A stretch of 15,079 nt of DNA, taken from contig HF995319.1 in assembly GCA_000432275.1 (NCBI GenBank), forward strand, positions 6,240 to 21,318. Reading direction: 5' to 3'. The position numbers were made by a program, and so were the translations under genes. Source of the DNA: Proteobacteria bacterium CAG:495 (GTDB lineage Bacteria > Pseudomonadota > Alphaproteobacteria > RF32 > CAG-239). The notes under the pieces are model-generated. The model did not search any database and had not been told where the DNA came from. It saw nothing but the letters and a program-made list of their open reading frames with translations. Position 1 is the stretch's first letter, and each line of letters starts with the position of its first letter. Shown here piece after piece: positions 8,362 through 14,727 of the stretch.

Positions 8362-8381
8362 GAAATAATCTTGGAACTATT
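8348..8381. promoter_or_regulatory. Perfect 8-bp inverted repeat over the hydG promoter, candidate operator
   Basis: AATAGTTC (8348-8355) and its exact reverse complement GAACTATT (8374-8381) flank an 18-nt spacer. If the candidate -10 at 8356-8361 is right, the repeat spans about -20 to +13, where a repressor would block polymerase. Alternatively the arms could pair in RNA, but the loop is long and no U-tract follows. The cognate regulator is not identifiable. Confidence 0.4.
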
Positions 8382-8411
8382 AGTATTAACATTATTAAAA
8401 TCTCAAAAAAG

Positions 8412-9878
8412 ATGAAAAAAGATGAACATTTTGGCACCGCTTACGGTTTGCCTCAAGTAGATGTGACCGGCTTGGAAAGTTTTATCCCCGAAAATGAAAT
8501 TTTCAGGCTTTTGGGTCAGCCCTGCAACGACAAGGGACGTATTCGCGCAATTATTGAAAAATCGCTGGATATCAGCCGGGTTGCGCAGTGTTTGTGTCTT
8601 GAGCCGGAAGAAATGGCCGCACTTTTAAATGTAACGGACCCCGAACTGATTGAAGAAATCGAAGAAGCCGCCCGCACGTTAAAGAAAAAGGTCTATGGCA
8701 ATCGCATTGTTTTGTTTGCACCGTTGTATATCGGCAACGAGTGTATCAACAACTGCGAATACTGCGGTTTGCGCTGTTCCAACAAGGAAGTCGTCCGCGA
8801 TACCTTGACGCCTTCGCGTCTGGAGCAGGAAATTCGCGCCTTGCAGTCTCTGGGGCATAAACGGTTGATAGAAGTCTTTGGCGAACATCCGCGCTACAGC
8901 CCGGAATTCATCGCCGAGGTCGTCCGTCAGACCTATGGCGTCAAAGAGGGAAAAGGAGCCATCCGCCGCGTTAACATTAATGCTGCGCCGCTTGATGTTG
9001 AAGGTTTTAAGACCGTCAAGGCGGCGGGAATAGGAACTTACCAGATATTTATGGAAACCTATCACCGCGAAACCTATAAGGCGCGTCATCCCAGCGGCCC
9101 GAAGTCGAATTACCTCTGGCGCCTGTTTGCGTTTGATCGTGCGATGGAAGCCGGAATTGACGACGTAGGTATGGGAGCTTTAATCGGTCTTTATGACTAT
9201 AAGTTTGAAGCTTTGGCAATGCTTTACCACACCAAACATCTTGAACAGAAGTTTGGCGTCGGTCCGCACACCATTTCTTTTCCGCGCATCGAACCTGCGA
9301 TAGGCACTGATTTTTCCAATCATCCGCCGTATGCGCCGAGCGATCGCGAGTTTATGAAAATGATTGCGGTTATCCGCCTGAGCGTTCCGTACACGGGAAT
9401 GATTCTGACGGCGAGAGAACCGGTCGCCTTGCGTAACGAAGCCATTGGCTACGGAATTTCGCAAATTGATGCCGGCTCTAACGTTGGTATCGGCGGATAT
9501 TCTCTGAGCAAGGACGAAAGCGACAAACGGAGCCAGTTTTGCCTCAGCGACGACCGTCCTCTGGATGAAGTTGTCGGAGAGCTGTGCGAAGCCGGGTTTT
9601 TGCCTTCGTTTTGCACCGGCTGCTACCGCCTCGGCCGAACCGGCGAACATTTTATGGAAGTCGCCCGTCCGGGATTTGTCCAGCAGTTTTGCACGCCCAA
9701 CGGCATTTTGACGTTGTTGGAATTTTTGCAGGACTACGCCAGCGAAGCGACCCGGACTAAAGCGCTGCCGACGATTGAACGCGAAGTCCGCGACTATCCC
9801 GACAGCAGCCCGCTGAAAGCGAAGCTTTTGGAGCGTATGGAGCAGATAAGGCAGGGCAAACGCGATTTGTTTTTCTGA
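8412..9878 (+). CDS. hydG: [FeFe]-hydrogenase maturase HydG (radical SAM tyrosine lyase)
   Basis: HydG cleaves tyrosine by radical SAM chemistry and builds the Fe(CO)(CN)-cysteine unit used for the H-cluster. The 488-aa protein has the radical SAM cluster motif CINNCEYC (Cys111, Cys115, Cys118, CX3CX2C). Its C-terminal extension carries the HydG-specific CX2CX22C motif (Cys401, Cys404, Cys427) that holds the auxiliary cluster on which the Fe(CO)(CN) product forms. This separates it from the paralogue ThiH, which lacks that site. The length matches the family, about 470 aa. The ATG at 8412 is the only reasonable start, although no good Shine-Dalgarno sequence precedes it. It follows hydF after 90 nt, with its own candidate promoter, and ends at a clear terminator. 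HydE, the third maturase, and the hydrogenase subunits are not in the window. Confidence 0.97.
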   Translation: MKKDEHFGTAYGLPQVDVTGLESFIPENEIFRLLGQPCNDKGRIRAIIEKSLDISRVAQCLCLEPEEMAALLNVTDPELIEEIEEAARTLKKKVYGNRIVLFAPLYIGNECINNCEYCGLRCSNKEVVRDTLTPSRLEQEIRALQSLGHKRLIEVFGEHPRYSPEFIAEVVRQTYGVKEGKGAIRRVNINAAPLDVEGFKTVKAAGIGTYQIFMETYHRETYKARHPSGPKSNYLWRLFAFDRAMEAGIDDVGMGALIGLYDYKFEALAMLYHTKHLEQKFGVGPHTISFPRIEPAIGTDFSNHPPYAPSDREFMKMIAVIRLSVPYTGMILTAREPVALRNEAIGYGISQIDAGSNVGIGGYSLSKDESDKRSQFCLSDDRPLDEVVGELCEAGFLPSFCTGCYRLGRTGEHFMEVARPGFVQQFCTPNGILTLLEFLQDYASEATRTKALPTIEREVRDYPDSSPLKAKLLERMEQIRQGKRDLFF

Positions 9879-9901
9879 TAATCGTTCACCCTTTTTGCAA
9901 T

Positions 9902-9935
9902 GCCGGCAGAACTTGTTTCTGTCGGCTTTGTTTTT
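9902..9935 (+). terminator. Intrinsic terminator after hydG
   Basis: GCCGGCAGAA (9902-9911) pairs with TTCTGTCGGC (9917-9926) over ten base pairs, including one G-U, around a 5-nt loop. It is followed by TTTGTTTTT. It lies 23 nt after the hydG stop codon. Confidence 0.9.
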
Positions 9936-9980
9936 GGGTGGAAGTTAAGGCTATTTAAGTGTAAAACTTTGTTTATTTTC

Positions 9981-10009
9981 TTGTCATAATCGCAGAAATC
10001 TTCTATTCT
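9981..10009 (+). promoter_or_regulatory. Candidate sigma-70 promoter for the HAD-like gene
   Basis: TTGTCA (9981-9986) and TATTCT (10004-10009) are 17 nt apart, with a predicted start near 10016 and a leader of about 30 nt. It lies just after the hydG terminator, which supports a new transcription unit beginning here. Confidence 0.5.
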
Positions 10010-10046
10010 TTGTCTAAAGTTTGTGCAAAATACGGGAATCTAAAGA

Positions 10047-10901
10047 ATGAAAATGATAAAACCCATAGTCAATTTATCGAAAGTGGCCGATAATTATGAC
10101 ACTTTTCTGCTAGGTTTTAACGGCGTCGTTACGGATGGCAACGGCCTGATTCCCAATGTTGCCGCAACGTTGAACAGCCTTCATAAAAACGGCAAAAAAG
10201 TCATTCTGCTCACCAATTCGGCTCAGCGGGTGGCGGCGATTGCCGGTTTTTTCCTCAAAAACGGCGTTTCCATGAATGTCTTTAGCTGCATTATGAGTGC
10301 CGGCGAAATCTTGCATTATAAGCTCAAGGTCCGCAGCGGAGACTTCGCCGCCGTCGGCAACAATTACTTTCACCTGGGCTCAGCGGCGGATGACGGCGTG
10401 TTCAGCGGTTTAGATTTTCAGCCCGTTGACCGGGTGGAAAATGCTCACTTCATCTATATGAATGAAGTTGCCGACGTTTCTGATACGCTCGAAGCTTATC
10501 TGCCGGCCTTGGAACACGCAGCTGCCTTGGGGCTGCCTTTTGTCTGTGCCGGCAATGACACTTCCAGTTTCAAAAACGGCAAAATCTGCCTGGCTCCCGG
10601 TGCCGTTGCCGAACAATATGCGGTAATGGGCGGCCGGATTATCACGCTGGGCAAACCGGACAGCGCTGTTTTCAACTATTGTCTTGACGGCAGCTCCGGC
10701 TCTGTTTTGGTTATCGGTGACAACCTTGCCACCGATATTAAGGGCGCTGAGTTGTTGAATTTGGATTCGATGTTGGTGTCCAAAGGCGTACATGTAAACT
10801 TTCTGGGCGAAGGGTATATTCCCGATGTTGCCAAAACCCGCGAATTGTCCAATAATTTTGACGTTTCGCCCAACTACGTCATCTCCAATTTGCGGTGGTA
10901 G
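10047..10901 (+). CDS. HAD-IIA-like protein lacking the catalytic aspartates (predicted pseudophosphatase)
   Basis: The 284-aa protein follows the layout of class IIA haloacid-dehalogenase phosphatases, closest by eye to an alphaproteobacterial hypothetical subgroup. Motif II is ILLTNSAQ (Thr56 to Ser58), motif III is LGKPDS with Lys203, and motif IV is VIGDNLATDIKGA with Asp225 and Asp230. Motif I should contain the nucleophile Asp in a DxDG or DxWG setting, but the sequence is LLGFNGVVTDG. Residue 23 is Gly (GGT) and residue 25 is Asn (AAC), so the phosphoaspartate cannot form in the usual way. All other motifs and the cap region are intact and the frame is open, which suggests a kept binding or regulatory protein rather than a decaying gene. 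Two starts, at 10047 and 10053, are possible; neither has a strong ribosome site. The next gene begins 2 nt after its stop. Confidence 0.85.
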   Translation: MKMIKPIVNLSKVADNYDTFLLGFNGVVTDGNGLIPNVAATLNSLHKNGKKVILLTNSAQRVAAIAGFFLKNGVSMNVFSCIMSAGEILHYKLKVRSGDFAAVGNNYFHLGSAADDGVFSGLDFQPVDRVENAHFIYMNEVADVSDTLEAYLPALEHAAALGLPFVCAGNDTSSFKNGKICLAPGAVAEQYAVMGGRIITLGKPDSAVFNYCLDGSSGSVLVIGDNLATDIKGAELLNLDSMLVSKGVHVNFLGEGYIPDVAKTRELSNNFDVSPNYVISNLRW

Positions 10902-10903
10902 CC

Positions 10904-11482
10904 ATGTTTTTACAGCGTCATCGTTATTCCGTTCTTTTTACGGCGGTTGTTTTGCTGGCTTGGATTATCAGCACGCCGCTGCCGCGTTTGGGCAAAATAA
11001 ACCTTTACGGCTTTGATAACCCGCCCCGGATTGGCGAAGCGATAACATACCCGGAAACCGTCTCTTTTTTGCAGTTGTGGTCTGAGTTTATGCAAAAGGA
11101 CATCAGCCGGTACGGGTTGTTGCAGATTTCTCTCACCAATACCATTCCCTCGGAAGGCTTTTCTCCGCAGCTGGTTCGCTGGCTGAAGAACGAGGGCTGG
11201 GACGCTGACCGTTTTTTCTATGTTGAACAGCGCCTTAAGGCTGCGGTTAAAACCGCTTATTTAAAAGAGAATTTAAAAACCAACCGGAACATTTTGCAGC
11301 ATATGTCCAAACACGGACCGGATAAAATCAATTATGAAAATATGCTGGAAATCGTCGAAAGCCAGGAACAGCAGCTGAATGTGGAAAAAGTCCGTCCGGA
11401 AGAACTGATTTTGGTCAGTCAGGATTTATACACTATCAAAGACGTGCTCGACGGAAAAGTCGTTTATCCTCGGGAGAATTAG
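10904..11482 (+). CDS. Small single-pass membrane-anchored protein of unknown function
   Basis: The ATG at 10904 gives 192 aa. A GTG at 10895 overlaps the stop of the previous gene and is less likely, since GGTGGT at 10894-10899 can act as a weak ribosome site for the ATG. A short basic N-terminus (QRHRY) is followed by a hydrophobic helix at about residues 9-24, which is an uncleaved anchor or a signal peptide with no obvious cleavage site. The remaining 165 residues are mostly helical and charged, with Trp and Tyr in the first half and Glu/Gln-rich helices later, and by charge distribution would face the periplasm. I do not recognise the family. The 2-nt gap to the HAD-like gene implies translational coupling. 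It is convergent with the ABC-F gene, with no evident terminator in the 84 nt between the stop at 11482 and the original ABC-F end. Confidence 0.8.
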   Translation: MFLQRHRYSVLFTAVVLLAWIISTPLPRLGKINLYGFDNPPRIGEAITYPETVSFLQLWSEFMQKDISRYGLLQISLTNTIPSEGFSPQLVRWLKNEGWDADRFFYVEQRLKAAVKTAYLKENLKTNRNILQHMSKHGPDKINYENMLEIVESQEQQLNVEKVRPEELILVSQDLYTIKDVLDGKVVYPREN

Positions 11483-11566
11483 ATTCGGGTTGTTTCACCG
11501 TCGGCTTGTGACCGCAAAAGTCTGTGTCCGTTCGGCATATTTCTTTCAAATAATCCCTGGGTTTGC

Positions 11567-11818
11567 TTAAACGTTGCCTGCGCCGCTGCCGCCGGCCAGT
11601 TCCGCAATTTCCAGCCATTCGCTTTCTTTGGCGTCTTTTTCTTCTTGCTTGGCACAGAGATCTTTGGTCAGACGGTCAAATTTTTCGGGATTTTCGGTGT
11701 AAAGCGAACTGTCGCCGAGCTCGGCCTCTATGGCTGCGATTTCTTCTTCCAGTTTGGCCACTTCCTGAGGCAAAACCTCAAGCAGCCGCTGCTGCTTGTT
11801 GTAACTGAGCTTGCGGCT
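11567..11818 (-). pseudogene. Detached C-terminal coiled-coil domain of the ABC-F gene (out of frame)
   Basis: This is the original 3' end of the ABC-F gene, now in a different frame from the ATPase part. Read from the promoter-distal repeat copy it continues SRKLSYNK, then QQRLLEVLPQEVAKLEEEIA, and ends at a TAA at 11567. The sequence is rich in Glu, Lys, Leu and Ala and includes a LYTENPEKFDRLTKDL stretch, as in the C-terminal DNA-binding coiled coil of Uup-type proteins. It has no ribosome site or good start of its own (only a TTG at 11773). It is probably untranslated unless the frame is restored by a change in the G tract or by slippage. Confidence 0.75.
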
Positions 11819-13437
11819 GGGGGGGGCTTGTTGTAACTGAGCTTGCGGCTGTTGCCGGCCGGTTTGGCGGCGGAGGGCTTGTCTTCTTTGTTCTTGTCGG
11901 CTTTTTTTGCAGTAGGCTTGGCTGCCGCGGCGTTTTCCTGCTGTCCCTTAATTTTTTCAAGCAGTTCGCTGTAACTTCCTGCGTGTTCGCTGACCGTTCC
12001 GTCACCTTTCATATAAATGACCGAAGTTACCACCCGGTCAAGAAAATCGCGGTCGTGGCTGACAATCAGAATAGTCCCCTGATAGTCGTCCAGCACTTCT
12101 TGCAGCAAGTCCAGCGTATCCATATCCAAATCGTTGGTCGGCTCGTCCAAAACCAGAAAGTTGGACGGCTGAGCCAGGGCAACCGCCAGCATCAGGCGGT
12201 TTTTCTCTCCGCCGGACAACGCCGCCACCGGACAATGTGCCTGATCCGGCTTGAATAAAAAGTCTTTAAGATACGCCACCACATGGCGATACTGCCCGTG
12301 TACCAAAATATGGTCGCCTTTGTCGCACAAGGTCTGCCAGAGCGTTTTTTTCGGGTCGAGCGTCAGCCTGTTTTGGTCAAAATAAGCCTCTTGCAGGTTT
12401 TTGCCGATGCGCACAAATCCGCTGTCCGGCTCCAATCGTTTGGTCAGAAGCTTGATGAGAGTGGTTTTGCCGGCGCCGTTAGGGCCGACAATGCCGATTT
12501 TGTTGCCTTTAATCACCCGGGTAGAAAAGTCTTTGACAATTTCGCGTTCGCCGAAACTCTTGCAAATATGCTTGGCCTCAATAACCAGCTTGGAGCGAAA
12601 ATCGCCTTCTTCCACGTTGAGATTGATGCTGCCGGCCTGCTTAATCTGATTACGCCGCTCGGCCCGCAGCTGTTGCAGTTTGCGCAGCCGTCCCATATTG
12701 CGTTTGCGGCGGGCAGTCACGCCTTTGTGCAGCCATTCGGTTTCTTCTTCGATTTTTTTGTTGAGGTTATGCTGCTCAATCAGCTCCTGATTGATAACCT
12801 GCTCCTGCCACTCTTCAAAAAACTTAAAGCCTTTGTTGTTGCAATGCATAACGCCGCGGTCAAGCCAGAAAGTCGTCTTCGAGGTATTGTTGAGAAACAT
12901 CCTGTCGTGCGAAATCAGCATCACCGCACCGTTAAAGGTTTCGATGATTTTCTCAAGCTTTTCAATTGTCGGCAGGTCGAGATGGTTGGTCGGCTCGTCC
13001 AAAAGCAGAATGTCCGGTTCGGAAACCAGCGCCTGAGCCAGGGCGGCCTTGCGTTTTTCGCCGCCGGAAGCGCTTGCTACCGGTTGTTGTTCCAAAATGC
13101 CCAGCTGCCCGATAAGAATGTCGGCCTTGTACTCCAGCCCGTGTTCGTCGGCCGGCAGTCCGGCCAGCACCACGTCACGCAGGGTGGCAAACCCGCTGAA
13201 GTCGGGGTCTTGCGGCATATAGGCGACTTTGGTTCCCGGCTGAATGAAAATTTCTCCGCGGTCGGGTTCCAGTTTTCCGGCAATAACTTTCAGCAGGGTG
13301 GATTTTCCGCAGCCGTTGCGCCCCACCAGGCAGATTTTGTCTCCCCGGTTGATGTAGAATTCCACATTGCGAAACAGTTGATTGTTGCCAAAGGCCAAAC
13401 CGGCCGACTTTATCGTGTAAATTGGCGGCTCAAACAT
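11728..13437 (-). CDS. uup: ABC-F family ATPase, Uup type, with frameshifted C-terminus
   Basis: A cytosolic protein of 569 aa with two ABC ATPase domains and no membrane segments, as in ABC-F proteins that act on ribosomes or, for Uup, on DNA and branched intermediates. Domain 1: Walker A GRNGCGKST (39-47), SGGEK (124-128), Walker B ILLLDEP (143-149), His177. Domain 2: GPNGAGKTT (318-326), SGGEK (408-412), FLVLDEP (427-433), His461. The linker EWLHKGVTARRKRNMGR (234-250) is characteristic of Uup. Normal sequence ends at SYNK (534-537); the next 32 residues are out of frame and run to a stop at 11730-11728. The cause is a 32-bp tandem duplication with eight G. The missing part is the C-terminal coiled-coil domain encoded at 11567-11797. 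Both ATPase domains are intact. It follows the TerB-like gene by 14 nt, probably in one operon. The sub-family is likely rather than certain. Confidence 0.88.
   Translation of the reverse strand: MFEPPIYTIKSAGLAFGNNQLFRNVEFYINRGDKICLVGRNGCGKSTLLKVIAGKLEPDRGEIFIQPGTKVAYMPQDPDFSGFATLRDVVLAGLPADEHGLEYKADILIGQLGILEQQPVASASGGEKRKAALAQALVSEPDILLLDEPTNHLDLPTIEKLEKIIETFNGAVMLISHDRMFLNNTSKTTFWLDRGVMHCNNKGFKFFEEWQEQVINQELIEQHNLNKKIEEETEWLHKGVTARRKRNMGRLRKLQQLRAERRNQIKQAGSINLNVEEGDFRSKLVIEAKHICKSFGEREIVKDFSTRVIKGNKIGIVGPNGAGKTTLIKLLTKRLEPDSGFVRIGKNLQEAYFDQNRLTLDPKKTLWQTLCDKGDHILVHGQYRHVVAYLKDFLFKPDQAHCPVAALSGGEKNRLMLAVALAQPSNFLVLDEPTNDLDMDTLDLLQEVLDDYQGTILIVSHDRDFLDRVVTSVIYMKGDGTVSEHAGSYSELLEKIKGQQENAAAAKPTAKKADKNKEDKPSAAKPAGNSRKLSYNKPPPAASSVTTSSSGCLRFCLRKWPNWKKKSQP
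11794..11851. repeat. 32-bp tandem duplication (two 26-bp copies around a G tract) inside the ABC-F gene
   Basis: A 26-bp segment at 11794-11819 is repeated without mismatch at 11826-11851. Both copies begin GCTTGTTGTAACTGAG and end CTTGCGGCTG. Between them lie six G, which with the flanking G of each copy make an unbroken run of eight (11819-11826). The period is 32 bp, so reading frame is lost across it. Removing the 32 bp, or changing the run to nine or six G, restores one continuous ABC-F frame with the C-terminal domain. Confidence 0.95.
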
Positions 13438-13451
13438 CTTATTCTCTTGTA

Positions 13452-13877
13452 TTATAAATCTTCTTCCACCAGTTTAACGCCGGCCAGCTGCCATTCCAGC
13501 CCTTCGGCAGCCCACAGGAAAAAGTCGTTGATTTTGTCTTCCTTGATGCCGATGTTCATCCCGATGGTATAGATTGCGGCCATTTCTTCGTCGCTGAGCT
13601 CGTGGTTGGCCATCGCCAGCATAATCATTTCGCGGATGATGTAGCGTTTGAGCCGCATACTGGAAACCTGTTTCAGTTCCTTAATCAAATCGTCGGCTTT
13701 TTTTGCCGGCTTGATTTTTTTGACGGCCGCGGGGTCAAACCCGGCCTGCTCGGCCTGTTGACGCAGATATTCGTCATTGTCCGCGCATTTTCTCTCTTCC
13801 TTGCTTAATATATATATAAGTGCTTTAAGGTAAATTTCCTTTTCTTCGGTCGAAAGCGTCTTTTTAAAAGTAGTCAT
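13452..13877 (-). CDS. TerB-like helical protein
   Basis: A 141-aa, all-helical, charged protein without signal peptide or membrane segment. The arrangement of an amphipathic helix with MIMLAMANHELSDEEMAAIY (residues about 84-103) and a following GIKEDKINDFF resembles TerB-like domains, in which a helical repeat ends in an acidic turn of the form A-x-A-D/N-x-x-L-S-x-x-E. TerB-like proteins are linked to tellurite-resistance clusters, but the domain is also common in isolation, where the role is mostly unknown. AAGGAAA upstream of the ATG at 13877 supports the start. The ABC-F gene follows 14 nt downstream, so they are probably cotranscribed. No other ter gene is in the window, so a resistance role is not implied. 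The domain call is moderate and made from the pattern only. Confidence 0.7.
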   Translation of the reverse strand: MTTFKKTLSTEEKEIYLKALIYILSKEERKCADNDEYLRQQAEQAGFDPAAVKKIKPAKKADDLIKELKQVSSMRLKRYIIREMIMLAMANHELSDEEMAAIYTIGMNIGIKEDKINDFFLWAAEGLEWQLAGVKLVEEDL

Positions 13878-13909
13878 CTGGTTTCCTTGTTTTTTTTACT
13901 TGTTAATTA

Positions 13910-13938
13910 CTTATACATAAAAAAATAAAGATTTGCAA
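13910..13938 (-). promoter_or_regulatory. Candidate promoter for the TerB-like/ABC-F operon
   Basis: On the minus strand TTGCAA (complement of 13933-13938) and TATAAG (complement of 13910-13915) are 17 nt apart. The -35 hexamer is its own reverse complement and is also the -35 of the divergent flbT promoter. Confidence 0.45.
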
Positions 13939-13962
13939 AAAAAATAAAAACAATTATATAAT
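13933..13962 (+). promoter_or_regulatory. Candidate promoter for flbT
   Basis: TTGCAA (13933-13938) and a perfect TATAAT (13957-13962) are 18 nt apart, predicting a start near 13969 and a leader of about 47 nt. This is a housekeeping-type promoter; I see no sigma-54 or sigma-28 flagellar promoter pattern here. Confidence 0.55.
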
Positions 13963-14015
13963 GAGGGCGCAATTGAAGTTAATCTATACTAATACTAAGC
14001 GGGAAGGAGACTGCT

Positions 14016-14414
14016 ATGCCCCTTAAAATTGAACTCAAACCACATGAAAGCATTATCATCGGCGAGTCATTGATTACCAATGACGGTGAGCGTACGCGTT
14101 TTTATATTGAGGGGAACGTTCCTATCCTGCGCGAAAAATTCATTCTCCGCGAAAAAGAAGCCAACACGCCCTGCAAGAGGGTCTATTTTGTGGTTCAGCA
14201 AATGTATCTCTCCCGCGGCGACGACAAATTGCAGGATATGTACCTTGAGTACGTCCGCGATTTGCAAAAAGCCGCGCCGAGCCTAATTCCCTATATTGCG
14301 CCGGTAACCGAAAACATCATTAATTCAGATTACTACAGCGCCATTAAAAACGCCGACAAACTGCTCAAAAAAGAGGAAGAATTGTTTGGCGAAACCTTGA
14401 AATCCTGCTCTTAA
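14016..14414 (+). CDS. flbT: Flagellin post-transcriptional regulator FlbT
   Basis: FlbT is a small cytosolic RNA-binding regulator of Alphaproteobacteria. In Caulobacter it acts on the 5' leader of flagellin mRNA and promotes its decay until hook assembly is complete; in other species it can act positively. The 132-aa protein has the family hallmarks: MPLKIELKPHESIIIG at the N-terminus, an IEGNVPILREKFILREKEANTPCKRVYFVVQQMYL core (residues about 32-66), then a helical C-terminus ending in Lys/Glu-rich residues. It is close to the usual length, about 140 aa. AAGGAGA (14004-14010) sits 5 nt before the ATG, a strong ribosome site. The flagellin gene follows in the same direction after 341 nt, so its probable target lies next door. 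FlaF, often adjacent in relatives, is not in the window. Confidence 0.94.
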   Translation: MPLKIELKPHESIIIGESLITNDGERTRFYIEGNVPILREKFILREKEANTPCKRVYFVVQQMYLSRGDDKLQDMYLEYVRDLQKAAPSLIPYIAPVTENIINSDYYSAIKNADKLLKKEEELFGETLKSCS

Positions 14415-14433
14415 TGCTTATAGCTTATTGTAA

Positions 14434-14560
14434 GATGTAAATAAAATACATTTTCCCGAGTCTTTTTTTCAAAATTGTTAATAATTTATTCATAAGCTCT
14501 GATGTAAATTGTTAACAGAGAAAAATGTTTGACAGGCTGATGTAAAGAAAGTGATGTGAA
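14434..14560 (+). repeat. Four reiterated GATGTRAA boxes upstream of flagellin
   Basis: GATGTAAA occurs at 14434-14441, 14501-14508 and 14539-14546, and GATGTGAA at 14553-14560, all on the plus strand. The second and third copies extend to an identical 10-mer starting CT. Such clustering suggests a binding site for a regulator, although AT-rich sequence raises the chance of coincidence. Confidence 0.45.
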
Positions 14561-14683
14561 TTTAGGCCTCTCAAGTCCCGGAAATCCGCCGTATTTTGAG
14601 AACTCCTTGTCATTAACTATTTATTTGCAAATATGCGCTAGAACATACTATTATGAAAAAAAGGGTTTAAACGAACTAAAAAA

Positions 14684-14689
14684 TATGAT
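14684..14689 (+). promoter_or_regulatory. Candidate -10 element of the flagellin promoter
   Basis: TATGAT matches the -10 consensus in five of six positions. It lies 7 nt before the first base of the leader hairpin, so a transcript from it would begin at the hairpin. No good -35 lies 16-18 nt upstream, so an activator or an alternative sigma factor would be needed. Low certainty. Confidence 0.3.
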
Positions 14690-14695
14690 ATTCTA

Positions 14696-14727
14696 AACTT
14701 GTATCGTCAGTAAGACGGTCACAAGTT
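14696..14727 (+). promoter_or_regulatory. 13-bp hairpin in the flagellin mRNA leader, candidate FlbT-responsive element
   Basis: AACTTGT (14696-14702) pairs exactly with ACAAGTT (14721-14727). Pairing continues inward through AT-CGTC (14703-14708) with GACG-GT (14714-14719), including one G-U and one bulged C at 14720, closing a 5-nt AGTAA loop. There is no U-tract after it, so it is not a terminator. It ends 17 nt before the flagellin ribosome site. In Caulobacter FlbT acts through a flagellin leader structure, so this is a natural candidate site, by inference. Confidence 0.6.

Noticed and set aside
12283..13572. A 429-codon open frame on the plus strand opposite the ABC-F gene
   Set aside because: It lies entirely antisense to a gene with intact Walker, signature and linker motifs, its product is compositionally odd (many Phe, His, Gln, Val), and it has no ribosome site or family motif. 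It is a codon-bias shadow.
13452..13877. Tellurite-resistance locus
   Set aside because: Only a TerB-like domain is present, with no terC, terD, terZ or terE. The domain alone does not support a resistance operon.
14435..14454. ATGTA-N7-TACAT followed by T residues after flbT, a possible terminator
   Set aside because: The stem is only five A-T-rich pairs and the U-tract is short, so it would be unstable. Termination after flbT is left undecided.
14668..14694. TAAA followed by a GATA-containing box ahead of flagellin, as a sigma-28 promoter
   Set aside because: The spacing is about 12 nt instead of 15 and the GCC of the -10 is missing, so the match is no better than chance in AT-rich DNA.
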